This document shows, piece by piece, positions 7,681-21,888 of a stretch of DNA of 64,000 nucleotides (positions are counted from its first letter, which is position 1; each line of letters begins with the position of its first letter). The notes beneath the pieces were generated by a model that ran no database searches, had not been told where the DNA came from, and saw only the letters and a list, made by a program, of their open reading frames with translations. This stretch comes from Zemynaea arenosa (GTDB lineage: Bacteria > Pseudomonadota > Gammaproteobacteria > Burkholderiales > Burkholderiaceae_D), in NCBI RefSeq assembly GCF_004614185.1, contig NZ_SPVF01000268.1, positions 1-64,000 on the forward strand, in the 5' to 3' direction. The position numbers and the translations under genes were made by a program.

Positions 7681-8793
7681 ATGAAGACACACTCCCCAGC
7701 TCCCGGCAGGCTGTTCGTTGCCGGAACCAGTCTCGTACTGGCGCTCCTGCCCGGCTTGTCGCACGGTGGCGGCGTCTCCGGGCCCACGTTCGCCTCGCGC
7801 GCGCCTGCCGTGCCGCTGGGCCCGGACCTGGCCGAACGCTGGGCGCGTAATGACGTCCAGCTCGCCATGGGGCAGATGACCCTGGCCCAGCTGGAAACCC
7901 AGCTGCGCCGCCCGGAAACCCAGGCGTCCCTCGGCAACGGCACCATCGCGGTCCTCTACCCCAATGTGGAAGAACCCTATCGCGCCGCCTTCGTGGCCAT
8001 GATCCAGGGCATCGAGGACCGCACCAAGGTCCATGTGCGCAGCTATGCCATCGACGCCCGGCTGGACGTGTACGACCTGAACGCCCAGCTCAAGCGCAAC
8101 GGCACCAAGGTGGTGATCGCGCTGGGCCGCCAGGGCATCACTACGGCGTCCGGACTGGACCGGGACATCACCGTGCTCGCCGGTGGCGCCCTGCTGTCGG
8201 ACAGCGAGAACGTCAGCGGCATCAGCCTCACGCCCGATCCGGCCATTTTGTTCGCGCGCCTGAAAAGCCTGCTGCCGGAGGTGAAACGGGTACTGGTGGT
8301 GCATGACCCGCGCAAGTCCGAGTGGCTGATCCGCATCGCCCGCGACGCCGCCCACGCCCAGGGGCTGGAACTGGCCACGGTCGAAGCGCGCGACCTCGGC
8401 CAGGCCGCCAAGGCTTACAATCAGCTGTTCGCCTCGGCGGACAAGCAGCATGACGCGCTGTGGCTGCCGCACGACTCGACCACGGTCGAAGAAGGCACCC
8501 TGATGCCGCTGATCCTGCGCGGTTCGTGGAACAGCGGAGTACCATTGTTCTCGTCTAACATCCTGCATGCGCGCAAAGGGGCGCTGTTTGCCATGTCCCC
8601 CAACAACCTGGAGCTGGGCCGCACGCTGGCCAGCTCGGCCTTGGGCCTCATGAATGGCGAGCCGCGCAAGCGCGGCGTCCAGCCCCTGCGCGAACTGCAC
8701 GCGGCGCTGAACCTGCGCACCGCCAGCCACATGGGGCTGGCGATCGGCCAGCAGCAGCAACGCACCTTCGATTTCATTTTCCCGGAGCCGTGA
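7681..8793 (+). CDS. Periplasmic substrate-binding protein (ABC_sub_bind, TrpX-like), paralogue 2
   Basis: This encodes 370 residues with a normal signal peptide (to about residue 30), then the same fold and blocks as the preceding protein. Both share, for example, RNGTKVVIALGRQG, LNLRTASHMGL and a C-terminal FPEP/YSEP ending; I estimate about half the residues are identical. The ATG at 7681 starts right at the signal peptide. Its stop is 1 nt before the TTG start of the hybrid kinase gene, so translation of the two is probably coupled. It is likely a periplasmic ligand detector feeding that kinase. Confidence 0.82.
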   Translation: MKTHSPAPGRLFVAGTSLVLALLPGLSHGGGVSGPTFASRAPAVPLGPDLAERWARNDVQLAMGQMTLAQLETQLRRPETQASLGNGTIAVLYPNVEEPYRAAFVAMIQGIEDRTKVHVRSYAIDARLDVYDLNAQLKRNGTKVVIALGRQGITTASGLDRDITVLAGGALLSDSENVSGISLTPDPAILFARLKSLLPEVKRVLVVHDPRKSEWLIRIARDAAHAQGLELATVEARDLGQAAKAYNQLFASADKQHDALWLPHDSTTVEEGTLMPLILRGSWNSGVPLFSSNILHARKGALFAMSPNNLELGRTLASSALGLMNGEPRKRGVQPLRELHAALNLRTASHMGLAIGQQQQRTFDFIFPEP

Positions 8794-8794
8794 T

Positions 8795-13279
<4,485 letters not shown>

Positions 13280-13300
13280 GCTTTTCCGCCTGCACAAACA

Positions 13301-13327
13301 AAACAGCCCGCTGCGTGCGGGCTGTTT
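13301..13327. terminator. Bidirectional terminator between the hybrid kinase and aceB
   Basis: An 11-bp perfect stem AAACAGCCCGC / GCGGGCTGTTT with a 5-nt loop gives a T-run on either strand. It separates the two convergent genes. Confidence 0.8.
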
Positions 13328-13345
13328 GCTTTGCTGCGTGAGGGG

Positions 13346-14935
13346 TTAGATCTCTTCGTACAGCGGCAGGGTCAGGAACTCGGCAAAGTTCTCGGAGGTC
13401 GACATCTGCTCGAAGATCTGCGCCGCGCGCTCGTAGTGCTGCGGCGTGCCATCCTTGGCGACCTGCTGCACCTTGGCCAGCTCCTCGGGGATCATCGCGC
13501 GCACCATGTCGGCGGTGACCTTGCGGCCATCTTCCAGCTTGCCCTTCGGCGTGCGGATCCACTGCCACACCTGCGAGCGCGAGATCTCGGCGGTCGCCGC
13601 ATCTTCCATCAGGTTGTGGATCGGGACGCAGCCATTCCCGGCCAGCCAGGCGCCCAGGTAGTGGATGCCGACGTTGATGTTGTAGCGCAGGCCCGCTTCC
13701 GTGATCGGGGTCTCGGGCTGGAAGTCCAGCAGCTGGGCCGCGGTGACCTCGATGTCCGGGCGCTGCTTGTCGATCTGGTTCGGCTTGTCGCCGAGGACCT
13801 TGGTGAATTCCGCCATGGCCAGGTCCACCAGACCAGGGTGCGCCACCCAGCCACCGTCGTAGCCGTCGGTCGCATCGCGCGCCTTGTCGTTGCGTACGCC
13901 GCCCATGGCGATGTCGTTCTTCTCCGGATCGTTCTTGATCGGGATGAGCGCGGACATGCCGCCGATGGCTGGAGCCTTGCGCTTGTGGCAGGTCTTCAGC
14001 AGCAGCAGCGCGTAGGCGCGCATGAAGGGGGCGGTCATGGTGACCTTGGCACGGTCGGCCAGGCAGAATTCCTTATCCAGCTTGAACTTCTTGATGCAGC
14101 TGAAGATGTAGTCCCAGCGGCCCGCGTTCAAGCCCGCGCTGTGCTCACGCAGCTCGTACAGGATTTCGTCCATTTCGAAGGCGGCGAGGATGGTCTCGAT
14201 CAGCACCGTGGCCTTGATCGTGCCTTGCGGGAGCCCGAGCTCGTTCTGGGTCATCACGAAGATATCGTTCCACAGGCGCGCTTCCAGGTGCGATTCCATC
14301 TTCGGCAGGTAGAAGTACGGACCGGCGCCGCGCGCCAGCTGCTCCTTCGCATTGTGGAACATGAAGAGCGCGAAGTCGAAGATGCCGCCCGAGACGCGCT
14401 TGCCGTCCACCAGCACGTGCTTCTCGTCCAGGTGCCAGCCGCGCGGACGCACCACCAGGGTCGCCACCTTGTCATTCAGCTTGTAGCTCTTGCCGTTGGC
14501 TTCCAGCGCGATCGTGCGGCGCACCGCGTCGCGCATGTTGATCTGGCCGGAGATCTGGTTGTCCCAGTTCGGCGTGTTGGAATCCTCGAAGTCGGTCATG
14601 TAGCTGTCCGCGCCGGAGTTCAGCGCGTTGATGACCATCTTGCGCTCCACCGGACCGGTGATCTCCACGCGGCGGCACTGCAGCGCCTGCGGGATCGGCG
14701 CGATGGTCCAGTCGCCGGCGCGGATGTGCGCGGTCTCGGCGAGGAAGTCCGGGCGCTCACCGGCATCGAGGCGCTTGGCGCGCTCCACGCGGGCGGCCAG
14801 CAGCTGCTGGCGGCGCGGCTCGAACTCGCGCGACAGCTTGGCGACCAGCGCGAGGGCTTCGGGCGTAAGGATCTGTTCGTAACCAGGCTTGATGTCGCCC
14901 GTGATCTCCATGCCGGCGGGGGTGGCGAAAGTCAT
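13346..14935 (-). CDS. aceB: Malate synthase A
   Basis: This encodes 529 residues (E. coli AceB is 533). It condenses glyoxylate with acetyl-CoA to malate in the glyoxylate shunt, allowing growth on acetate or fatty acids. Family blocks include [25 protein letters not shown] and the C-terminal [18 protein letters not shown]. The ATG at 14935 has AGGAG upstream. A LysR regulator is divergently transcribed from the shared 133-nt intergenic region and may control it (inference). Isocitrate lyase is not in this window. Confidence 0.95.
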   Translation of the reverse strand: MTFATPAGMEITGDIKPGYEQILTPEALALVAKLSREFEPRRQQLLAARVERAKRLDAGERPDFLAETAHIRAGDWTIAPIPQALQCRRVEITGPVERKMVINALNSGADSYMTDFEDSNTPNWDNQISGQINMRDAVRRTIALEANGKSYKLNDKVATLVVRPRGWHLDEKHVLVDGKRVSGGIFDFALFMFHNAKEQLARGAGPYFYLPKMESHLEARLWNDIFVMTQNELGLPQGTIKATVLIETILAAFEMDEILYELREHSAGLNAGRWDYIFSCIKKFKLDKEFCLADRAKVTMTAPFMRAYALLLLKTCHKRKAPAIGGMSALIPIKNDPEKNDIAMGGVRNDKARDATDGYDGGWVAHPGLVDLAMAEFTKVLGDKPNQIDKQRPDIEVTAAQLLDFQPETPITEAGLRYNINVGIHYLGAWLAGNGCVPIHNLMEDAATAEISRSQVWQWIRTPKGKLEDGRKVTADMVRAMIPEELAKVQQVAKDGTPQHYERAAQIFEQMSTSENFAEFLTLPLYEEI

Positions 14936-15068
14936 GCTCTTACTCCTGTTTGTTGAGAATTCGGTATCGTTTTCCAGTATATTCACTATTTAGTACGGAA
15001 ACGAAACAATAAATGAATTCATCTGTGCGTTTTAGTCATAGATGGAGATCCAGGACAGGGGATGCAGG

Positions 15069-15971
15069 ATGGGACAATTCAGGCAGATTTCCACATTCGT
15101 CGAGGTGGTGGCGCGCGGCAGTCTGTCCGCGGCGGCCCGGGCCGAGGGCATTGCACCGGCCATGATCGGGCGGCGGCTGGATGCGCTTGAACAGCGCCTC
15201 GGCGTCAAACTGCTGCAACGGACCACGCGCAAACTCGCGCTCACCGATGAAGGCGCCGCTTTCCTGGAAGACTGCCAGCGCATCCTGGCCGATCTTGAGG
15301 AAGCCGAGAATGCGGTCGCGGAACGCAGTGCCCGCGCCACCGGCCACCTGCTGATTTCAGCGCCCGCGGGCTTCGGCCGCCAGCACGTTGCACCGCTGCT
15401 GCCCTCCTTCCTGGCCGAGCATCGCGAGGTCAGTGTCAATCTCAATCTCAACGACCGCGTAGTGGATGTGGTAGGCGAAGGCATCGACGTCGCCATCCGC
15501 ATTGCGTCGCTCGAAGATTCGAGTCTAGTGGGCGTCAAGCTGGCGGACAATCGCCGCGTGGTCGTGGCCACGCCCACCTATCTCAAACGCCACGGCGTGC
15601 CGAAAACGCTGGCCGATCTCGACAAACATAACTGCCTGCCGATTTCCAGCGAAGGCAGCCAGCGTGGCTGGACCTTCCGCGACAACGGCAAGAACGTGAC
15701 GCTCAAGGTGGCCGGGAACATGGTTTGCAATGACGGGGCCGTGCTGCACGCGTGGGCGCTGGCGGGCAAGGGGCTGGCCTGGCGTTCGATGTGGGAGGTC
15801 GCCGGAGACATCAAGGCCGGGCGTCTGCGCACCGTGCTCGATCCGTACGCGGCGCCGGGCAACGACATCTACGCCGTGTTCGGGCAGCGCCGCCACCTGC
15901 CCTTGCGCATTCGCGCCTTCGTCGACTTCCTGCGCCGGACCTACGGCCAGCCAGGGTACTGGGGTGCCTGA
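15069..15971 (+). CDS. LysR-family transcriptional regulator
   Basis: This encodes 300 residues. The winged HTH at about residues 5-65 includes GSLSAAARAEGIAPAMIGRRLDALE and RTTRKLALTDEG, followed by the LysR substrate-binding domain from about residue 90. LysR proteins commonly control the divergent neighbour and themselves, which makes malate synthase a likely target. The ATG at 15069 is preferred over an in-frame ATG 9 codons upstream because it has AGGGG upstream and matches the usual family start. Confidence 0.9.
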   Translation: MGQFRQISTFVEVVARGSLSAAARAEGIAPAMIGRRLDALEQRLGVKLLQRTTRKLALTDEGAAFLEDCQRILADLEEAENAVAERSARATGHLLISAPAGFGRQHVAPLLPSFLAEHREVSVNLNLNDRVVDVVGEGIDVAIRIASLEDSSLVGVKLADNRRVVVATPTYLKRHGVPKTLADLDKHNCLPISSEGSQRGWTFRDNGKNVTLKVAGNMVCNDGAVLHAWALAGKGLAWRSMWEVAGDIKAGRLRTVLDPYAAPGNDIYAVFGQRRHLPLRIRAFVDFLRRTYGQPGYWGA

Positions 15972-15997
15972 CCGGCACATGCGGCGCGTACGGACGA

Positions 15998-16027
15998 AAA
16001 AAATCCTCGGCATGCCGAGGATTTTTT
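15998..16027. terminator. Bidirectional terminator between the LysR and cold-shock genes
   Basis: A perfect 13-bp stem, AAAAAATCCTCGG / CCGAGGATTTTTT, has a 4-nt loop and sits between two convergent genes. Confidence 0.9.
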
Positions 16028-16041
16028 GGGCGAACCGCGAA

Positions 16042-16245
16042 TTACAGCGGCTGGATGTTCGAAGCCTGCTTGCCTTTCGGGCCCGAGGTCACGTCGAACG
16101 AAACGCGCTGGTTTTCCTGCAGGGACTTGAAGCCCTGCGATTGGATAGCCGAGAAGTGAGCGAACAGATCTTCGCCGCCTTCGTCCGGGGTGATGAAGCC
16201 GAAACCTTTAGCGTCATTGAACCATTTAACGATGCCAGTTGCCAT
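16042..16245 (-). CDS. Cold-shock protein (CspA family)
   Basis: This encodes 67 residues forming a single cold-shock domain. RNP1 (KGFGFI, residues 13-18) and RNP2 (LFAHF, 27-31) are intact, so it should bind single-stranded RNA/DNA as an RNA chaperone. A strong -10 (TATAAT) about 100 nt upstream predicts a ~94-nt 5' leader, as is usual for cold-regulated csp genes. The gap upstream to 16511 contains only this leader and promoter. Confidence 0.95.
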   Translation of the reverse strand: MATGIVKWFNDAKGFGFITPDEGGEDLFAHFSAIQSQGFKSLQENQRVSFDVTSGPKGKQASNIQPL

Positions 16246-16345
16246 TGCTATTTCCTATATATTTCAGAATTAAGTTTAGATCGTGTAAGAAACAAGAAGG
16301 AATGAGGACAACCTGCACTACTTAACTCGCATCCAACGATCCCGC

Positions 16346-16351
16346 ATTATA
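16346..16351 (-). promoter_or_regulatory. Predicted -10 box of the cold-shock gene
   Basis: A perfect TATAAT on the minus strand is preceded by GGT. No good -35 hexamer stands 17 nt upstream. A start near 16339 would leave a ~94-nt untranslated leader before the cold-shock ATG. Confidence 0.5.
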
Positions 16352-16511
16352 ACCGGTCCTATCCGGAACACGTGTTTCATTTTTGAACACCCCGTGCACC
16401 AGGATTTGACCAAGTTCGTGGAAGTGAATATAAGACAAAGGCTGGGCCCAAGTTTGCGCAAAATCAAAGGTTCGCGTGACGTTTTCTTGTTTTTAGCTAG
16501 AGCCCGCCGTC

Positions 16512-16868
16512 TCAGACGGTGTAGGGCGCCTGCGGATCAGCCTTCGCCCACGCAAGAAAACCATCGAACTGATCCGCCCACGCTGCCCAGTCCAGTGGCG
16601 GTTCGGTGCCCGACAGCAGGCGCCGCACGTTCTGTTCCACGATCCGGGCGTACTGGCCCAGCAGCGGAAAGCCGAACGTGCCCGCCGACCCGGCGATCGA
16701 ATGCAGCAAGCCGTGCAGCTCCGCTGCCACCGTCTGGTCAGGCGCCGCGGCATCGAAGCGCGCCCGCGCGGCCGCCAGTTTGTCCAGCGTCCCCGGCAGG
16801 CTGGCCGCGAACTTGTCGTTCAGCGCTTGCAGGCGTGCGGCGAAATCGGCGTCGAGCGGCGTCGGCAT
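16512..16868 (-). CDS. Stand-alone Hpt (histidine phosphotransfer) domain protein
   Basis: This encodes 118 residues, almost entirely a four-helix Hpt domain. The phospho-accepting His is H56 in LLHSIAGSAGTFGF. It would shuttle phosphoryl groups between receivers of a hybrid kinase and a response regulator in the cytoplasm. It lies 17 nt downstream of upp on the same strand, an unusual partner, so co-transcription may be incidental. No cognate kinase is adjacent. Confidence 0.88.
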   Translation of the reverse strand: MPTPLDADFAARLQALNDKFAASLPGTLDKLAAARARFDAAAPDQTVAAELHGLLHSIAGSAGTFGFPLLGQYARIVEQNVRRLLSGTEPPLDWAAWADQFDGFLAWAKADPQAPYTV

Positions 16869-16885
16869 GGAAAAACCCCAGGAAG

Positions 16886-17536
16886 TTATTTGGTACCGAA
16901 TATCCGGTCGCCCGCATCGCCCAGCCCCGGCACGATATAGGCATGATCGTTCAGGTGCGAATCGAGCGACGCCACGTACATCTTGACGTTCGGGTGCGCA
17001 TTGCGGAATACCTCCACGCCTTCCGGCGCCGCGACCAGCGCGAGAAACACGATCTGCGCGTCCGACACGCCGCGCTTTTTCAGCACGTCCACCGCGTACA
17101 CCGCCGAATTGCCGGTGGCGACCATCGGATCACAGAGAATGAAAGTACGCTCAGCCAGGTCCGGCAGGCGGACCAGGTATTCCACCGGCTGGTGCGTCTC
17201 AGGATCGCGGAAGACGCCAATGTGGCCGACCCGCGCCGACGGCACCAGCTCCAGCAGGCCGTCGCTCATGCCCACGCCCGCGCGCAGGATCGGCACGATC
17301 GCCAGTTTCTTGCCCGCGATGACGGGCGCTTCCATCTTCTGCAGCGGCGTCTCGATGGTGCGCGTGGTCAGCGGCAGGTCGCGCGTGATCTCGTAGCCCA
17401 TCAGCAGGGTGATCTCGCGCAGCAGCTCGCGGAAGGTGCGCGTCGAGGTGTCGCTCTCGCGCATATGCGACAGCTTGTGCTGGATGAGCGGGTGGTCGAG
17501 GATGAACAGGTTGGGGAAGCGTGGGTCTTGTTTCAT
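16886..17536 (-). CDS. upp: Uracil phosphoribosyltransferase
   Basis: This encodes 216 residues. It salvages uracil by converting it with PRPP to UMP. The PRPP-binding loop [13 protein letters not shown] and the uracil-binding C-terminal region ([16 protein letters not shown]) are present. The start at 17536 gives the typical [21 protein letters not shown] opening; a 10-codon upstream extension lacks family similarity. Confidence 0.95.
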   Translation of the reverse strand: MKQDPRFPNLFILDHPLIQHKLSHMRESDTSTRTFRELLREITLLMGYEITRDLPLTTRTIETPLQKMEAPVIAGKKLAIVPILRAGVGMSDGLLELVPSARVGHIGVFRDPETHQPVEYLVRLPDLAERTFILCDPMVATGNSAVYAVDVLKKRGVSDAQIVFLALVAAPEGVEVFRNAHPNVKMYVASLDSHLNDHAYIVPGLGDAGDRIFGTK

Positions 17537-17605
17537 GTGTGGTGTCAGGTGAGAGCGCGGCGTCACGGGCCGGTCGCTTTGTATGCCCGCATTATCCCAC
17601 GCTGC

Positions 17606-18196
17606 TTATCGGCTGTGCAAAAACATGGCGACAGCATCGTCGGCCAGCTGGTCCAGGCTGATGCTGCCCTCCGGCCGGAACCACTGCACCGCCGAGGTCA
17701 GGCTGCCCAGGATGAACAGGCGCGCGACCGTGGGGTCGGCCTGGATCAGGCCCGCGTCCTTCAGCTCCACCACCATCGCATGCCACAGCGCATCGTAGCG
17801 CTCCTTCAGCGCCAGCACGCGCGGCTGCAGCGCCTCGTCCAGCGCCCGCCATTCATACAAGAGCACCGGGATGAAGTCGTGGCCCTCGCCCAGCATGAAT
17901 TCGAGCTGGGTGCGCACCAGCGCCCGGAACTTGGCGCGCGGCGCCAGCGGCTGCGCGGCGATGCCTTCGATGGTGACCAGGCCCGCGACCAGCCCCTCCT
18001 CCATCACCGCCACCAGGATCTCCTGCTTGGACTTGAAGTGATAGAACGGACTGCCCGAACGCATGCCGCACGCCTGCGCGATATCGCGGATGGTGGTGGC
18101 ATCGAACCCGCGCTCGCGGAACAGGCGGGCCGACGCCCGCACCAGCTCCGCGCGGCGGTTGCGCGCATCCGCGTCGCTGAGATACACCACGTTCAT
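17606..18196 (-). CDS. TetR-family transcriptional regulator
   Basis: This encodes 196 residues. The N-terminal HTH (about residues 25-55; RDIAQACGMRSGSPFYHFKSKQEIL) is followed by a TetR ligand-binding domain. Its ATG overlaps the stop of the AidB-like dehydrogenase gene by 4 nt (ATGA), so the two are translated from one mRNA. A perfect palindrome in the promoter of that operon is a likely autoregulatory operator. By context the effector may be an acyl-CoA (inference). Confidence 0.92.
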   Translation of the reverse strand: MNVVYLSDADARNRRAELVRASARLFRERGFDATTIRDIAQACGMRSGSPFYHFKSKQEILVAVMEEGLVAGLVTIEGIAAQPLAPRAKFRALVRTQLEFMLGEGHDFIPVLLYEWRALDEALQPRVLALKERYDALWHAMVVELKDAGLIQADPTVARLFILGSLTSAVQWFRPEGSISLDQLADDAVAMFLHSR

Positions 18197-19878
18197 GCTT
18201 CCACCAGCGCCCGCGCCATGATGGCCACGCAGTCCACGCCTGCGGGCAGGCGGCCGTACGCCCCGCCCACGTCGCGCGCCACGCGCGAGGCCACGAAAGC
18301 ATCCGCCACATAGGACGGCGCGTGCTGCAGGAGCAGCGCGGCCTGCACCGCGATCACGATGCGTTCCGCCAGCACCCGCGCACCGAATTCGTCGAGCTGG
18401 CCGGACGTGAGCTGCGCCAGTAGCTGGTCCGCATACGCGTCGAAGTGCGGGTTCCCGCGGGCCGGCGCCAGTTCCGCCGCCAGCGCCTCCGCTGCGGCAG
18501 GCGATTTGCCGAAGGCGCGCAGCACATCGAGGCACATCACGTTGCCCGAGCCTTCCCAGATCGAATTGACCGGGAATTCGCGGTACAGGCGCGCCAGCGG
18601 CCCGTCCTCCACATAGCCGTTCCCGCCCAGGACTTCCATCGCCTCCGCGCCGAAGCCCGGCCCGCGCTTGCACATCCAGTACTTGCCCGCCGGGGTGAGC
18701 ACGCGGCCCAGCATGGCCTGCTGCGGGTCGTCCTGCTGGTCGAAGCAGCGCGCCAGGCGCAGGGCGAAAGCGGTCGCCGCTTCCGATTCCAGCGCCAGGT
18801 CGGCCAGCACGTTCTGCATCAGCGGCTGCTCGGCGAGCTTGCGGCCAAAGGCGGCACGCCCGCGCGCGTGGTGCAGCGCATGCGTGAGCGCCGCGCGCAT
18901 GATGCCCGCGGTGCCCACCACGCAATCGAGCCGCGTGTGGCTGCCCATCTCCAGGATCGAGGGAATGCCGCGCCCGATCTTCCCGACCGGCCAGCCGATC
19001 GCGCCGGTGAACTCGACTTCGGACGACGCATTCGACTTGTTCCCCAGCTTGTCCTTCAGGCGCTGAACGCGGATGGCGTTGCGGGTGCCGTCCGGCAGAT
19101 AGCGCGGCAGGAAGAAGCAGGTCAGGCCTGCGCTGCCCTCCTCCTCCGTCTGCGCCAGCACCAGGTGCGCGTCCGACTGCGGCGCGGAGAAGAACCATTT
19201 GTGGCCAACGATGCGCCAGGCATCCGTGGCGGCCTGCGCGCCGAAACGCTCGCGCAGTTCCGACGGCGGAATCGGCGTGGCCTGCGTGGTGTTGGCCCGC
19301 ACGTCCGTCCCGCCCTGCTTCTCCGTCATGCCCATGCCGACCAGCGCCCCGCTCTTCTGCGTCACGGGCAGGGAGCGCGGGTCGTATTGGCGCGAGAGGA
19401 TCTTCGGCAGCCATTGGTCCACGATCCACGCGGGCGCCTGGCGCAGCGCGGGCACGCTCGCATAGGTCATGGTGACCGGGCACTGGGCCCCGTTCTCCAC
19501 CTGCCCGAACAGCAGGTACTGCGCCGCGCGCGCCACCTGGCGGCCCGGCTGGGTGCTGTCCCAGGGCGAAGCATGGGCTCCCGCGCCGATCATCAGCTCC
19601 ATCAGCTGGTGCCAGGCAGGGTGGAATTCGACTTCATCCACGCGCCGCCCCTGGCGGTCATACGACACGAGGCGCGGCGGATGGGCGTTCGCAATGCGCG
19701 CCAGGTCCAGCACCTCCGCGCGCCCCAGCTGCGTCCCCAGCTCGCGCAGCGCATCCGCTGCCGCGCCGCCGCCCTCGCGCTTGAGCGCTTCCTGCAGGGC
19801 GATGTCGCAGCTGTACAGGTTGATGTCTTCGAAAGGCGCGACCTGGTTGAAGACGGCGTGCGTAATGAACGTGTCCAT
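18193..19878 (-). CDS. Acyl-CoA dehydrogenase family protein, AidB-like
   Basis: This encodes 561 residues, close to E. coli AidB (541). The start (FITHAVFNQVAPFEDINLYSCD) matches the N-terminal signature of AidB/isovaleryl-CoA dehydrogenase-like proteins. Flavin-binding segments (TQKSGALVGMGMTEKQGGTD, the VGHKWFFSAPQSDAH loop and the C-terminal EGSGNVMCLDVLRAF) are intact. AidB proteins protect DNA or destroy alkylating agents in the adaptive response; others in the group may act on acyl-CoA substrates. No ada/alkB gene is nearby, and the regulator is TetR-type, so a metabolic role is as likely as alkylation defence. Confidence 0.88.
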   Translation of the reverse strand: MDTFITHAVFNQVAPFEDINLYSCDIALQEALKREGGGAAADALRELGTQLGRAEVLDLARIANAHPPRLVSYDRQGRRVDEVEFHPAWHQLMELMIGAGAHASPWDSTQPGRQVARAAQYLLFGQVENGAQCPVTMTYASVPALRQAPAWIVDQWLPKILSRQYDPRSLPVTQKSGALVGMGMTEKQGGTDVRANTTQATPIPPSELRERFGAQAATDAWRIVGHKWFFSAPQSDAHLVLAQTEEEGSAGLTCFFLPRYLPDGTRNAIRVQRLKDKLGNKSNASSEVEFTGAIGWPVGKIGRGIPSILEMGSHTRLDCVVGTAGIMRAALTHALHHARGRAAFGRKLAEQPLMQNVLADLALESEAATAFALRLARCFDQQDDPQQAMLGRVLTPAGKYWMCKRGPGFGAEAMEVLGGNGYVEDGPLARLYREFPVNSIWEGSGNVMCLDVLRAFGKSPAAAEALAAELAPARGNPHFDAYADQLLAQLTSGQLDEFGARVLAERIVIAVQAALLLQHAPSYVADAFVASRVARDVGGAYGRLPAGVDCVAIMARALVEA

Positions 19879-19935
19879 GGTGTCTCCGGCAAGATGTGAT
19901 TTTTTGTCCAGCCTAGCGGAATGGCATAGGCCTAG

Positions 19936-19949
19936 CAAGCAATTGCTTG
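19936..19949. promoter_or_regulatory. Candidate TetR operator upstream of the AidB-like gene
   Basis: The perfect 14-bp palindrome CAAGCAATTGCTTG lies 58 nt upstream of the dehydrogenase ATG, where a promoter is expected. The first operon gene pair ends with a TetR regulator, which usually binds such a palindrome. The rest of the 19879-20154 gap shows no gene. Confidence 0.6.
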
Positions 19950-20154
19950 GTACTTGTCATTTCCTTAAATCAGGCAACCTGCTCTGTTTGACCACAAGAA
20001 GCGTCGCTGTCGCACGTCAAAATCAGGGAAATCAATAGCTTAAACCTACGAATTTAATGCAATCTGGAATGTTTAGATGCTACATTCGGGAGTGTTTGGT
20101 AAGATTGCCTGAGATACACACGGCTTTGGCCTCAAGTAAGAAAAATACGTGACG

Positions 20155-21888
20155 ATGCGCTCCAGTTCCCCCACCGCGCCGGACGCCGTACTCCGCCAAG
20201 AGATGGACAATCTCCTGGAGTCGGCCGGCGATGTCGTGTTCCGGCTCACGCCGGAGGGCGCAATCGTGGCAGCCAGCCACCGCGCCACGGCGCTCATCGC
20301 CCGCACGCCGGATTTGTCCGGCCTCGCTTTGACCGCCCTCGCCGCGGAGCCTGACCAGGCGGTGCTGCGCAATGCGATCGCCGATGCCACCGATCCGGCC
20401 CGGCCGGTTCGCATCGAAGCGCGCCTCAAGTCGCCGGACCGCGAGATCTGGTTCGAGCTGCGCCTGTCCCCGTACATGAACCGCGAAGCGCGCGCCGAGG
20501 TGCTGGTCGTCGGGCGCGACATGACTTTGCAGCACGCCACCGAAGAGCGGCTGCGCCACATGGCCACGCACGACGCGCTGACCGAGCTGCCCAACCGCCT
20601 GCTGCTGTCGGACCGCATCCGCATGGTGATCGCCCAGGCGCGCCGCTCGGGTCAGGGCTTCTCGGTCGCCACGCTGGGCCTGGACGGCTTCAAGAAGGTC
20701 AATGATGGCTTGGGCCACCCGATCGGCGACGCGGTGCTGCGCATGGCCGCCGCCCGCCTGCGCAAGACCCTGCGCGACTCGGACACCCTGGCCCGCGTCG
20801 GCGGCGACGAATTCGTGGCCGTCCTGCCGGGCACCTTCAGCGAAGGCCAGATCAAGCTGGTGACCAACCGCCTGCTGGCTGCCCTGCAGTCGCCCTTCGA
20901 GATCGACAACCACACGATCTACGTGGGCGCCTCGGTCGGCGTCTCGATCTACCCGCAGCATGCGGAAGACGAAGTGCGGCTGGTGGCGCTGGCCGATGCC
21001 GCCATGTCGCGCGCCAAGGAGACCGGCAAGTCGCGCTGCGTGACCTACAGCGCCCGCCAGAGCGGCCCGCCGGAGCACGACATCTCGCTGGAAGCGGCCA
21101 TGTTCAACGCGGTGCGCGAAGGCGAGTTCCAGCTCTACTTCCAGCCCATCGTGGACGCCCGCTCGCGCCAGATCCAGGGCTTCGAAACCCTGATGCGCTG
21201 GAAGCACCCTACCCTCGGCATGGTGCCGCCCGCGCGTTTCATCCCGATCGCAGAAACCAATGGCCTCATCAACCTGCTCGGCGCCTGGGCGCTGAAGGCG
21301 GCCTGCGTGCAGCTGCCGCAGTTCGAGGAAGCCGCCGGACGGGAGCTGTACATCTCCGTGAACATCAGCCCGCGCCAGTTCCGCAACGACAAATTCCTCG
21401 ATGTGCTGGACGATGCGCTGAATTTCTCCGGCCTGCCGGGCAATAAACTGGTCCTGGAAATCACCGAAGGCACCCTGATGATCGACCCGGCCCACGCCGA
21501 AGCGATCCTGGCCAAGATGACCGAGCGCCGCGCGCGCATCGCGATCGACGATTTCGGCACCGGCTACTCGTCGCTGGCCTACCTGAAGCGCTTTCCGATC
21601 TCGGTGCTCAAGGTGGACCGCGCCTTCATCAAGGACCTGCCCGATTCGGCCAAGGATGCCGCCATCGTCAACGCGGTACTGGACCTGGCCAAGCACCTCG
21701 ACCTGTCCGTCGTGGCGGAAGGCGTCGAGACCGAACTGCAGCTGGATTACCTGGAGCAGCGAGGCTGCCAATACATCCAGGGCTACCTGACCGGCAAACC
21801 GATGCCGGCCCACGTCGCCGTGGCCGCACTCAAGGAAGACCTGTACGCGCAGGTGATGCCGGTCGAGCGCCGGGCGGGGATCATCTAA
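20155..21888 (+). CDS. PAS-GGDEF-EAL protein (c-di-GMP signalling)
   Basis: This encodes 577 residues from the ATG at 20155; a GTG two codons upstream is also possible and no clear ribosome-binding site decides. It is cytoplasmic with no TM segment. A PAS domain (~10-125) is followed by GGDEF (GGDEF 216-220 with an RxxD I-site) and EAL (~310-560, with DDFGTGYSSL and KVDRAF). In the GGDEF domain the metal-binding first Asp of the usual DxDxFK is a Gly (G175; LGLDGFK), and the EAL signature reads ETL (344-346). Cyclase activity is therefore doubtful, while phosphodiesterase activity remains plausible. Its stop overlaps the next gene's ATG. Confidence 0.9.
   Translation: MRSSSPTAPDAVLRQEMDNLLESAGDVVFRLTPEGAIVAASHRATALIARTPDLSGLALTALAAEPDQAVLRNAIADATDPARPVRIEARLKSPDREIWFELRLSPYMNREARAEVLVVGRDMTLQHATEERLRHMATHDALTELPNRLLLSDRIRMVIAQARRSGQGFSVATLGLDGFKKVNDGLGHPIGDAVLRMAAARLRKTLRDSDTLARVGGDEFVAVLPGTFSEGQIKLVTNRLLAALQSPFEIDNHTIYVGASVGVSIYPQHAEDEVRLVALADAAMSRAKETGKSRCVTYSARQSGPPEHDISLEAAMFNAVREGEFQLYFQPIVDARSRQIQGFETLMRWKHPTLGMVPPARFIPIAETNGLINLLGAWALKAACVQLPQFEEAAGRELYISVNISPRQFRNDKFLDVLDDALNFSGLPGNKLVLEITEGTLMIDPAHAEAILAKMTERRARIAIDDFGTGYSSLAYLKRFPISVLKVDRAFIKDLPDSAKDAAIVNAVLDLAKHLDLSVVAEGVETELQLDYLEQRGCQYIQGYLTGKPMPAHVAVAALKEDLYAQVMPVERRAGII

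Noticed and set aside
18197-19483. Upstream in-frame extension of the TetR gene
   Set aside because: It is the shadow of the AidB-like gene on the same strand; TetR starts at the ATGA overlap.
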